From: JAIVJG01 sp964236735
GTDB lineage: Bacteria > Acidobacteriota > Blastocatellia > Pyrinomonadales > Pyrinomonadaceae
Reading direction: 5' to 3'
DNA: 64,000 bases
Assembly: GCA_964236735.1 (NCBI GenBank)
Contig: CAXSFM010000013.1
Span: forward strand, 62,001 to 126,000
A model generated the notes under the pieces. That model ran no database searches and was not told the origin of the DNA. It saw nothing but the letters and a program-made list of their open reading frames with translations. Positions within the stretch are counted from its first letter, which is position 1. Each line of letters starts with the position of its first letter. The translations under genes were made by a program, and so were the position numbers. Of the stretch, positions 57,410 to 64,000 are shown piece by piece.

Positions 57410-58546
57410 ATGGCAAAAAAGAAAAGTAAATATTTAAGCGGCAAGCGCATTGACCCGACGCCCATCAAGCCCGGTGTCGCGCTCGCGGATTTGATTGACG
57501 AGACGTTTCTCGCCTACAACGCCGCGCGGCTGCGCGAAGCGTGCCAGCTTTTCACGCAGAAGATGCTGGAGCCGGACGTGACCGTCGGCGTGTCCATCAC
57601 GGGCGCGCTGACGCCTGCCGGCCTCGGCATCTCGGCGATTATTCCACTGATGCGTGCGGGCTTCATTGATTGGATTATTACGACGGGCGCGAACCTCTAC
57701 CACGACACGCACTTCGGCATCGGCCTCGCGCTTCATCAAGGCTCGACTTCCATCTCCGACATCGTGCTTCGCGAAGAGGAAGTCGTCCGCATCTACGACA
57801 TCTTTTTCGACTACTCCGTGTTGCTCGACACGGACGAATTTTTTCGACGCATCATCGAAGGCGAAGAGTTTCAGCGCGCGATGTCAACGGCGGAATTTCA
57901 CAACCTCTGCGGCAAGTACGTGCGCGAGCGCGAGCGTGCGCTTGGCCTCGAATACAAGTCTCTGCTCGCTGCCGCTTATGAGTTCGGCGTGCCGCTCTAC
58001 ACGTCGAGTCCCGGCGATTCGTCCATCGGGATGAACGTCGCGGCGAAGGCTTTGCAGGGCAACAAACTCGCCTTCGACCCATCGCTCGACGTGAACGAGA
58101 CGGCTTCAATCGTACTCGCGGCCAAGCGCGGCGCGATTCACGGCAGAGGCGACAAAGGGAAAAAACACGGCGGCAAGTCTGCGGTCTTCATCCTCGGCGG
58201 CGGCAGCCCCAAGAATTTCATGCTGCAAACCGAGCCGCAGATACAGGAAGTCTTAGGCATTGACGAGCGCGGCCACGATTACTTTCTGCAAATTACGGAC
58301 GCCCGCCCGGACACCGGCGGACTCTCAGGCGCAACACCGGGAGAGGCAGTGTCGTGGGGGAAGGTTGACCCGGATCGTTTGCCCGACGCCGTCGTGTGTT
58401 ATGTTGATTCGACCATCGCGCTGCCCGTGATGACGGCCTACGCGCTCGCGCGTCACCAGCCGCGTGAGTTGAAACGGCTCTACGAGCGTCGCGACGAGTT
58501 GATGGACTTGCTGAAATCTGAATATCAAAAATCAAAAAGGCGGTGA
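57410..58546 (+). CDS. Deoxyhypusine-synthase-like protein
   Basis: 378 residues, full length, so a real family member. The NAD-binding start PDVTVGVSITGALTPAGLGI, ANLYHDTHFGIGLALHQGST and GVPLYTSSPGDSSIGMNVAA match the DHS superfamily. The catalytic lysine region is less certain (KGKKHGGKSAVFILGGGSPK near 250). In eukaryotes the enzyme moves an aminobutyl group from spermidine to eIF5A; bacteria lack eIF5A, and their DHS-like proteins often act as homospermidine synthases or on unknown targets. It is 27 bp after the corC-type gene. Confidence 0.85.
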   Translation: MAKKKSKYLSGKRIDPTPIKPGVALADLIDETFLAYNAARLREACQLFTQKMLEPDVTVGVSITGALTPAGLGISAIIPLMRAGFIDWIITTGANLYHDTHFGIGLALHQGSTSISDIVLREEEVVRIYDIFFDYSVLLDTDEFFRRIIEGEEFQRAMSTAEFHNLCGKYVRERERALGLEYKSLLAAAYEFGVPLYTSSPGDSSIGMNVAAKALQGNKLAFDPSLDVNETASIVLAAKRGAIHGRGDKGKKHGGKSAVFILGGGSPKNFMLQTEPQIQEVLGIDERGHDYFLQITDARPDTGGLSGATPGEAVSWGKVDPDRLPDAVVCYVDSTIALPVMTAYALARHQPRELKRLYERRDELMDLLKSEYQKSKRR

Positions 58547-58548
58547 GT

Positions 58549-58637
58549 AAAGCAGTAACGAGTGACAAGTGACCAGTGACAAGCAAGAGGCTGTCTTTAA
58601 CTTGTCACTTGTCACTCGCAACTCGGCGCTGCTTTTG
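58549..58637. repeat. Heptamer-arm palindrome (GTGACAA type)
   Basis: The left arm (58549-58583) has AAAGCAG, then GTGACAA/GTGACCA units; the right arm (58600-58637) has TTGTCAC units and then GCTGCTTT. It lies between the DHS-like gene and the cysteine-cluster protein gene. Confidence 0.85.
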
Positions 58638-58646
58638 TAAAAAGAG

Positions 58647-59123
58647 ATGACGGACACGGTGACCGACGATCAACCGCGCGTGTACTTCGATTGCTCGAAG
58701 TGCCCGGCTTACTGCTGCTCGATTTACGAGCGCGTGCAGGTGACGAAGCGCGACATCAATCGTCTCGCGAAGCATTTCGGCGTCTCGGTCGAGACGGCGA
58801 AGCGTCGCTACACTAAGCCTTATGAGAAAGAGCAGGTCTTGCGTCGCGTTAAGGATAAAATCTTCGCGGAGACGTGCATGTTCCTCGATCAGGAAAAGCG
58901 CGGATGCACGATTTACCACGCGCGGCCTGCGGTCTGCCGCGAATATCCAGACCGCGTGCGCTGCGCGTATTACGATATTCTGCAGTTTGAGCGCCGGCAA
59001 CAGGATGATCCGAACGTCGTCCCTCTGGTGCAAATCACTTTTCTGCCCGTTGAAAAAAAGACCGTGCGCGGCGAACACGGAACTGAAGAAATTCTTGAGT
59101 GGAAACAGAAAAAGAAACGCTGA
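58647..59123 (+). CDS. YkgJ-family cysteine cluster protein
   Basis: 158 residues. The cysteine cluster is FDCSKCPAYCCSIYERVQVT, then CMFLDQEKRGCTIYHARPAV and CREYPDRVRC. This is the zinc- or iron-sulfur-type cluster of YkgJ family proteins, function unclear. In the middle, RDINRLAKHFGVSVETAKRR is helical. Ends in a Lys/Arg-rich tail. Close to the small Sm-like gene downstream. Confidence 0.9.
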   Translation: MTDTVTDDQPRVYFDCSKCPAYCCSIYERVQVTKRDINRLAKHFGVSVETAKRRYTKPYEKEQVLRRVKDKIFAETCMFLDQEKRGCTIYHARPAVCREYPDRVRCAYYDILQFERRQQDDPNVVPLVQITFLPVEKKTVRGEHGTEEILEWKQKKKR

Positions 59124-59217
59124 GAGTTGAACGCGGAACATGGTGCGAAATGTTTTCGGCGCTCAATTCAACACGCAGCGTTTCGCCTTGTACATTCTCT
59201 TGTGAGGTGTGAAAAAT

Positions 59218-59439
59218 ATGCAGGAATTGTTAGCGAAGCTCGTTGGTAAAAAGTTGGACATCATGTGCGGCGGAGTGGCAAATCTGCGCGGCAAGGCAGT
59301 CAAGGTTGATAACGGCGTGCTGCACATCGTAGGTGAAGACGATCAGGTGTATTACGTGGCGATTGAAAGAATCGCCGTCTTCCATGAAGTGCGTGTCAAC
59401 GATCAGCGCGCCGGTTTTATTTCAGGCGCACAGAAATAG
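59218..59439 (+). CDS. Small Sm-like/beta-barrel protein
   Basis: 73 residues from the ATG at 59218, with GAGGTG upstream. MQELLAKLVGKKLDIMCGGV, then ANLRGKAVKVDNGVLHIVGE and DDQVYYVAIERIAVFHEVRV form five or so beta strands typical of Sm/Hfq-like or related small barrels, consistent with RNA binding, which is inference. The nearest matching family I know is the MM0924-type barrel proteins. An intrinsic terminator follows at 59493. Confidence 0.7.
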   Translation: MQELLAKLVGKKLDIMCGGVANLRGKAVKVDNGVLHIVGEDDQVYYVAIERIAVFHEVRVNDQRAGFISGAQK

Positions 59440-59492
59440 CTGCGGCACGGAAGTCGGGCTTCGACGCCGGATCGTTCTTCAAAGATAAGACA

Positions 59493-59529
59493 AAAGCCGA
59501 CGCCTTCTCGGAAGAAAGGCGTCGGCTTT
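59493..59529. terminator. Bidirectional intrinsic terminator
   Basis: AAAGCCGACGCCTT (59493-59506) pairs perfectly with AAGGCGTCGGCTTT (59516-59529) across a short loop. On the minus strand it is followed by TTGTCTTATC. It lies between the convergent Sm-like and NlpC/P60 genes. Confidence 0.9.
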
Positions 59530-59552
59530 GACACGTCTTGTTGACGTAAAAA

Positions 59553-60230
59553 TTATTTGGATGATGCGAGCAACGGCGTGGACTGCTGTCGCTGAATTTG
59601 CATCGGCACGCGGCGGAAACCGGCGATGCGCTTGAGCCAGTAATCGCTGAACGTCGAATAGACGACGCCGTGGCTTGAAGAAGCGTGATAGAAACCCCTC
59701 TCGTCGGCCACGATGCCGACGTGATGGACGTTGTTGAAGAAAACGAGCGTGCCGAATTTATATTTTTCGTCTTCTGTCGGAGGCGCGAACTCGTCCCACA
59801 GCGTGCGCGCGTTAACGCGCTCGAAATTTATTCCCGCACTCTGGAAGACGCTCCACACGAAGCCGGAGCAGTCGTAACGGTAAGGCCCGGTCGTGCCCAT
59901 GCGATACGGCGTCCCGATGCGTCCTTCGATGGCCGATAGCAAAGTCTGTTCGAGATGTCCGAGAGGTTTGGCTGTGGGCGAGAGCGGCGAGACGGGCATC
60001 ATCTCAGGCGCGGCTTCGTCATCCATGTCATCGGACGTGGCGGTGGAGACGAGCGCGACATCATTCTCCAGACGCGAGACTCCGCGCACAATCGTCCGCG
60101 AGGTTAACTGAACGGGATTGCTCACTTGACGCGGGCGCGAGCCGGTTTGTGCGGCGGCGGAGATAACGAGCAGGCTGGAGGCGAAACACACCAAGAGCAG
60201 GCGGGGGAATAGTTTAGTCAAAATCATCAC
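59553..60230 (-). CDS. Secreted NlpC/P60 family peptidase
   Basis: 225 residues with a signal peptide (LFPRLLLVCFASSLLVISAA). The catalytic cysteine is in YRYDCSGFVWSVFQSAGINF, the histidine in FFNNVHHVGIVADERGFYHA and a later residue in SSSHGVVYSTFSD. It cleaves peptide bonds in peptidoglycan stem peptides. The first 110 residues are Ser/Ala/Pro-rich. It converges on the Sm-like gene with a terminator between. The divergent 211-bp region upstream holds nothing else I can support. Confidence 0.93.
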   Translation of the reverse strand: MMILTKLFPRLLLVCFASSLLVISAAAQTGSRPRQVSNPVQLTSRTIVRGVSRLENDVALVSTATSDDMDDEAAPEMMPVSPLSPTAKPLGHLEQTLLSAIEGRIGTPYRMGTTGPYRYDCSGFVWSVFQSAGINFERVNARTLWDEFAPPTEDEKYKFGTLVFFNNVHHVGIVADERGFYHASSSHGVVYSTFSDYWLKRIAGFRRVPMQIQRQQSTPLLASSK

Positions 60231-60441
60231 GGGGGAACAGTCTCTCTTCTACTAAGTTAATCTTGCTTCTGGGGTATTGCTTTGATGAGGGAGGATAAGT
60301 CGCCCTTACACGACGTTAAATTCATACTACTAAGGAGTTACAGTCACGGCAAGAGGCAATGTGACTGTTTTGTGACATGCCAATCATACGCCGATGAGGT
60401 GAGCGGAAAGGGGACGCAGATGACGTGCGAGAGGGTTCAAG

Positions 60442-62046
60442 TTGAACGAAGTAAGCGAAGATGATACGACTCGCGCAATGCACATCGGAAAGAACTTGTT
60501 GCTTCCTGCATCTGAGCGTAGAAATTTTCTCATCGGGCATGATAGGATGCGCGGCCAAGGGGAGTTTAACTTTATGTTGTTTATCGAAAGCAGAATCGCC
60601 AAACGCCATTTGGATAGCGCGGCGCGCATCGCTCTTTTAGAAGCCTTGCAGGACAGGGGACTGATTCCGCTCATCCGTACCGCGCGTCTGTACGCCTACG
60701 AGCAGGCGCTTTTCGGCGACGAGCGCGCGGGTGAATTGGAGCAACTCGTCGCTTCATGGTCGGACGCGGAAGGAGACGCGGCCTACACGCGCGGCGACGT
60801 GTTCTGCTTCGAGGACTTCGCGCACTTTATCGTCTTCGGGGAAGCCAGCGACGGCGAGCAGGATTTGCGCGCGGGCATTATTTACAACCCCGAGACTGAC
60901 GAGCCTGCGCGCAAGCTCGACGCCTTTTGCCGCAACGTGCAGGAATCGTTGGAGTCCGCGACGCGGAGCAAAGTCGCCACTCCTGTGAAAGGTGTCGCCG
61001 CTCCTGTGAAAGGCGCGGACAAGATTGCGCCGGTGCGAAGCGTCGAGTGGCGCAAGCGTGATGGCGTTGATGAAACTCTTTCACAATTTGCCGCGCCGAC
61101 GAACGGAGGGACGACGCCGCAGGCGAACGCGCGCGAGTCGGGCGAGCGTTCACGCGCCACAGAGATTTTAGAGAACGCGGAGGCGAGGCACTATCTACAA
61201 AAGCTCGGCGAAGCGCATCTCAACGGGCGCGCATCCGACATGCTCGCCGGCGGCAACAGCAGCCACGACGCGGCGCATGAATCTCTCATCGCACAACTGG
61301 CCGCCGCGGGACTCGTGAGACGCGAGTTGCTCATCAGTTGCCGCAAGGACGGTCGCTCGCTGTTTCGCCTGCCCTCGCCCGACGCGCTGGCGATTATGAC
61401 GGCCAGCAACGCCGTCTGTAGCGAGTGCGGCTCGGCGGTCGCGGACGAGCGCGCGGAAGAGTTGGTGACGCCGACGCCCGTCGCGTCTTCGATGTTGAAG
61501 GATGGCGCGTGGCTACTGAGCAGCCTGCGCGCGGCGTTAATCGAACTCGGCATTCCTGAGACTCAAATCGCCACGCGCGCCGCCACCGCCGATGCGGAAG
61601 CGCAGGCGCTCGTGACCGCGTGCGGCGAAAACTTTCTCTTCGTCTTGCGCGATGGCGATTTCAACGCGACGCACGCGCGACGCGCGCTCGACACAGGGGC
61701 GGAAGTCAACGCTTCTCATCTGGTCGTGATCGCGACAGGAAAAATTCAGGATGAGTCTCGCGCGCGCCTGCGTGAAAATGCGCGACGACGCGCGCGCAAC
61801 GGTGGAGAGATGGAAGTGATCATGGTCGAGAGCGTCGAAGCGGCAACGGCGGAGTTGCGCCCCGCCATCGAGCGCGTCTCGCAACGTGCGCTCACGCGCG
61901 AGCTTTATGAACTCGATGCGAGCCTCGGCTTCAGCGCCGGACACTTGATCGCGACGCGCTTTCGCCTGATGCAGAAGACGGGCGCGCTCAAAGACCTCGC
62001 GGCCTCGGCAGCCGGCGCGATGGCCGGAAGCCTCAGAGAGATTTGA
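60442..62046 (+). CDS. Large unknown protein with a CxxC pair
   Basis: 534 residues, TTG start with GAGGG 6 nt upstream; ATG at 60478 is an alternative. Recognised family: none. Visible parts: an N-terminal half with helices and acidic residues (YTRGDVFCFEDFAHFIVFGE); a linker with a 21-bp duplication encoding VATPVKG/VAAPVKG near residues 175-190; and a C-terminal half with ASNAVCSECGSAVADERAEE (a CxxC pair) and then HLVVIATGKIQDESRARLRE, EMEVIMVESVEAATAELRPA. Its stop lies inside a repeat arm at 62043. The protein could be a nucleic acid-handling enzyme, but this is not shown. Confidence 0.7.
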   Translation: MNEVSEDDTTRAMHIGKNLLLPASERRNFLIGHDRMRGQGEFNFMLFIESRIAKRHLDSAARIALLEALQDRGLIPLIRTARLYAYEQALFGDERAGELEQLVASWSDAEGDAAYTRGDVFCFEDFAHFIVFGEASDGEQDLRAGIIYNPETDEPARKLDAFCRNVQESLESATRSKVATPVKGVAAPVKGADKIAPVRSVEWRKRDGVDETLSQFAAPTNGGTTPQANARESGERSRATEILENAEARHYLQKLGEAHLNGRASDMLAGGNSSHDAAHESLIAQLAAAGLVRRELLISCRKDGRSLFRLPSPDALAIMTASNAVCSECGSAVADERAEELVTPTPVASSMLKDGAWLLSSLRAALIELGIPETQIATRAATADAEAQALVTACGENFLFVLRDGDFNATHARRALDTGAEVNASHLVVIATGKIQDESRARLRENARRRARNGGEMEVIMVESVEAATAELRPAIERVSQRALTRELYELDASLGFSAGHLIATRFRLMQKTGALKDLAASAAGAMAGSLREI

Positions 62047-62147
62047 AGAAAGGCAAAAGTAAAAAGGCAAAAGGCAAAAGTGGATGCCATCTCAGAGATC
62101 GCCGCGTTGTTTTTACCCTTTGCCTTTTTACTTTTGCCTTTCTTCAA
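62043..62147. repeat. Heptamer-arm palindrome (AAAAGGC type)
   Basis: Perfectly matching 29-nt arms at 62043-62071 and 62119-62147, spacer 47 nt. The left arm contains the stop codon (62044-62046) of the preceding gene. Confidence 0.9.
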
Positions 62148-62233
62148 GTTGACAACCGAAAGCCTCGCGGGAGAATCTTAACGAAGCGATTCTTTCCAGA
62201 GTCGGCGAAAATCCCACGCCATCTGAGTCAAAT

Positions 62234-63610
62234 ATGAAAAAACGCGCATTATTTTTGATGAGCCTGACCGCTGTGGTTTTGACGCCGACACTCGCGGCTT
62301 CGGCACAGACGACGAGCGTGCCGCCCGCGCCACAGCAGACATACTCCCGCCCGCGCGTGGTCAATCCCGTTCCACCCCGCGAGCAACAACAATCAGTATC
62401 ATCACAGAGTTCGTCTTCCACGCCCGGCGCGACGACATCCGGGTCAACCACAGTCAAATCAACGCCGCAGACATCAATCCCGCAGACAGTCACCACCACG
62501 ACGACGCAGCAGACGCCCTTGAGCGTGCCGGCATTGGATGTGCCGCTATCGCCTGTCGTCGTGCCCGCCGTGCCTTTGCAGCCCGCACGCGCGCTTGCAC
62601 CAAATAAGTTCCGCGCATCGCTCGTTGAAGCGGAACGCCTGCTCAAGTCGCGCCTGACGGCGACGGCGATGACGCCGAACCTCTTGTTCGTGACCATCGC
62701 GCTGCTCGATCACGACTCCTCGAAGATTCATTTGCTGACACTGCCGAAGCAAACTTTTCTTACGCGCGGACTGGACACGGTGATGACGACATCGCAGGGA
62801 CTCAACGTGCGCCTGCAAGTCGTCCGCTCGAATTACGTCAACACGGCGCTCGTCGTTTCGGACGCGGCGACGGGCAAACAGTTGTGGCCGCTCGTCGTCG
62901 AGTATCCGATAGAGAAGGGCGGCGTGTATCGAGAGATGGCCTATTACACTTCGGCGCATCCATCTCTGGTCACGCCGGAGCTGGTCAAGACCGGGCAGAT
63001 TTATGTTCGCACGATGCTCGATCTGGCGGTGGGACGTTTGAAGGAGAGAGGACAATTCATCTCGCCGGAGATCGTGGACATCGCCGAGCGTCTCTGCGTC
63101 GTCGAGCACGTTGACCACGACCGCTTCCGCCGCGAAGACCGCACCACGCTCTACAACGAAGTCTATTCGCTCTTCGCCCTGAATGAACTCGACACTTATC
63201 GTTACTCGGTGAGTTCCGCCGGCGCGGGCGGCATGGTGCAGATGATTCCTTCGACTTATCTCATGCTACAACGCCTGCACCCGTCGGTCGGCCTCAACCC
63301 TGACTTCGTCGCCGGGATGCGTAATCACGGCAACGCGCTCGAAGCGATGCTTTTGCACATGCAGGACAACTGGAACGAACTCTCGCTCGACCTCGACGTG
63401 CAGACCGCGCTCGCGAACAAGCAGGCGACCAAACCGGAACTCGTCGCCTCCGGCTACAACTCCAACTCTGCGAAACTTCCCGGCTACATCCGTCGCGGCG
63501 GCGCAGACTGGCGCTACCTCATCCCGCGCGAGACGCAGATGTATCTACAGATTTATCAATCAGTGGAGAGCCTCACGCCGTTTAAGAATCGTGCGGAGAA
63601 GAAGCCGTAG
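62234..63610 (+). CDS. Secreted protein with a transglycosylase-like C-terminal region
   Basis: 458 residues. Signal peptide LFLMSLTAVVLTPTLAASAQ; a long low-complexity Ser/Thr/Pro/Gln stretch (about 30-105), then a mostly helical part. Near residue 320 the segment ELDTYRYSVSSAGAGGMVQM followed by IPSTYLMLQRLHPSVGLNPD resembles lytic transglycosylases (E followed 12 residues later by AGAxGLMQ). The glutamate lines up with the catalytic residue. It probably acts on peptidoglycan. The upstream gene ends at a palindrome, so it is probably a separate unit. Confidence 0.75.
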   Translation: MKKRALFLMSLTAVVLTPTLAASAQTTSVPPAPQQTYSRPRVVNPVPPREQQQSVSSQSSSSTPGATTSGSTTVKSTPQTSIPQTVTTTTTQQTPLSVPALDVPLSPVVVPAVPLQPARALAPNKFRASLVEAERLLKSRLTATAMTPNLLFVTIALLDHDSSKIHLLTLPKQTFLTRGLDTVMTTSQGLNVRLQVVRSNYVNTALVVSDAATGKQLWPLVVEYPIEKGGVYREMAYYTSAHPSLVTPELVKTGQIYVRTMLDLAVGRLKERGQFISPEIVDIAERLCVVEHVDHDRFRREDRTTLYNEVYSLFALNELDTYRYSVSSAGAGGMVQMIPSTYLMLQRLHPSVGLNPDFVAGMRNHGNALEAMLLHMQDNWNELSLDLDVQTALANKQATKPELVASGYNSNSAKLPGYIRRGGADWRYLIPRETQMYLQIYQSVESLTPFKNRAEKKP

Positions 63611-63656
63611 CGCATAATTCGATAGCGACATGATTCAAACGAAGGAGGTTGATGCA

Positions 63657-63686
63657 ATGAATGTTGAGGATATGTGGGTTAAATGA
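63657..63686 (+). other. Nine-codon reading frame with an excellent ribosome site
   Basis: AAGGAGG is followed by an ATG at 63657 and nine codons to TGA at 63686 (MNVEDMWVK). A good site for so short a frame suggests a remnant of a gene or a leader peptide, but no more can be said. Confidence 0.3.
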
Positions 63687-63718
63687 GTTGTTCAGTACGC
63701 ATGAACGAAGCGCGTGCC

Positions 63719-64000
63719 TTACGTCTTCAACCCTTCGCGCAATAATTCAATTACCGCATCAACAACTTGTTTTAATGAAGCCGCTGTCAGTTTTCCAACC
63801 TCAGCGACTAACAAGCTATGATTGGCGGTGAATAGTTTCGCCGGACGCGCATAACTGACGACGCGCAAAGAGCCTGTCGCGAAACTTACGTTAGTTAGCT
63901 CGATAGCGCGTGCATCTGCATAAGCATTGCTCGTAATCTGACATAGAACTAAATCACCCTTTCCAGCATTCGCTAGAACGACTGCCGGACGCCGCTTCGA
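63719..64000 (-). CDS. MazF/PemK-like toxin (start outside window)
   Basis: The minus strand is open for 93 codons from the right edge to a TAA at 63719. It reads KRRPAVVLANAGKGDLVLCQ, then ITSNAYADARAIELTNVSFA and a long LFTANHSLLVAEVGKLTAAS. The PAVVL and LVLCQITS pattern is typical of PemK/MazF-type endoribonuclease toxins; the start, with the rest of the first strands, is cut by the window edge. A partner antitoxin would lie upstream, beyond 64000. Confidence 0.85.
   Translation of the reverse strand, partial: SKRRPAVVLANAGKGDLVLCQITSNAYADARAIELTNVSFATGSLRVVSYARPAKLFTANHSLLVAEVGKLTAASLKQVVDAVIELLREGLKT

Overview
The window is 64 kb of moderately GC-rich chromosomal DNA with dense, mostly housekeeping gene content. 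The mix (a DUF1844 protein, paired DUF4097 proteins behind an ECF sigma factor, S9 and DUF885 peptidases, N-acyl-ornithine type arginine synthesis, a deoxyhypusine-synthase-like gene) suggests Acidobacteriota, most likely the Blastocatellia; this is inferred from gene content, since there is no rRNA gene in the window. I found no rRNA, tRNA, CRISPR array, transposase or prophage.

Layout. 1-16 kb is mainly minus-strand: ABC1-family kinase (cut by the left edge), ribF, a metallo-beta-lactamase-fold hydrolase, DUF1844, plus-strand mazG and a zinc-ribbon protein, a secreted M48 protease, a DUF885-PrcB fusion, a membrane protein, a JAMM peptidase, aspS, hisS, a gamma-carbonic-anhydrase-like protein and two small plus-strand genes. 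16.1-20.6 kb is an accessory island: two small genes between duplicated terminators, a helical protein, an 18-copy 21-bp repeat that stays in one reading frame, and an AT-rich two-gene operon (zinc-ribbon/winged-helix protein plus a HEPN-like/winged-helix protein), which is my best candidate for an undescribed system. 20.7-31 kb holds dcd, an ECF sigma/anti-sigma/DUF4097/DUF4097 operon, a PHP-like protein, a Dabb protein, an S9 peptidase and a PLP decarboxylase. 31.4-36.1 kb has two APC permeases and an amino-acid-type ABC binding lipoprotein. 36.3-46.6 kb is the arginine regulon: argH facing argR, argG, an unassigned P-loop gene, argC, argD, a GT-C-like membrane protein, an N-acyl-ornithine carbamoyltransferase and argB. 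46.7-59.4 kb is a housekeeping run: tilS, an hpt-like gene, ftsH, folP, lptE, holA, rpsT, phoH, ybeY, a CorC-type protein, a DHS-like gene, a cysteine-cluster protein and a Sm-like protein. 59.5-64 kb holds an NlpC/P60 protein, an unknown 534-aa protein, a transglycosylase-like secreted protein and a partial MazF/PemK toxin.

The most striking non-gene feature is repetitive. About twenty intergenic sites carry arms of tandem ~7-nt repeats (several sequence families), usually as two facing arms that could form a long hairpin. They sit mostly between co-directional genes and often overlap the stop codon of the upstream gene. A second class of element has shared terminal inverted repeats around different palindromic cores. 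Both look like families spread through the genome.
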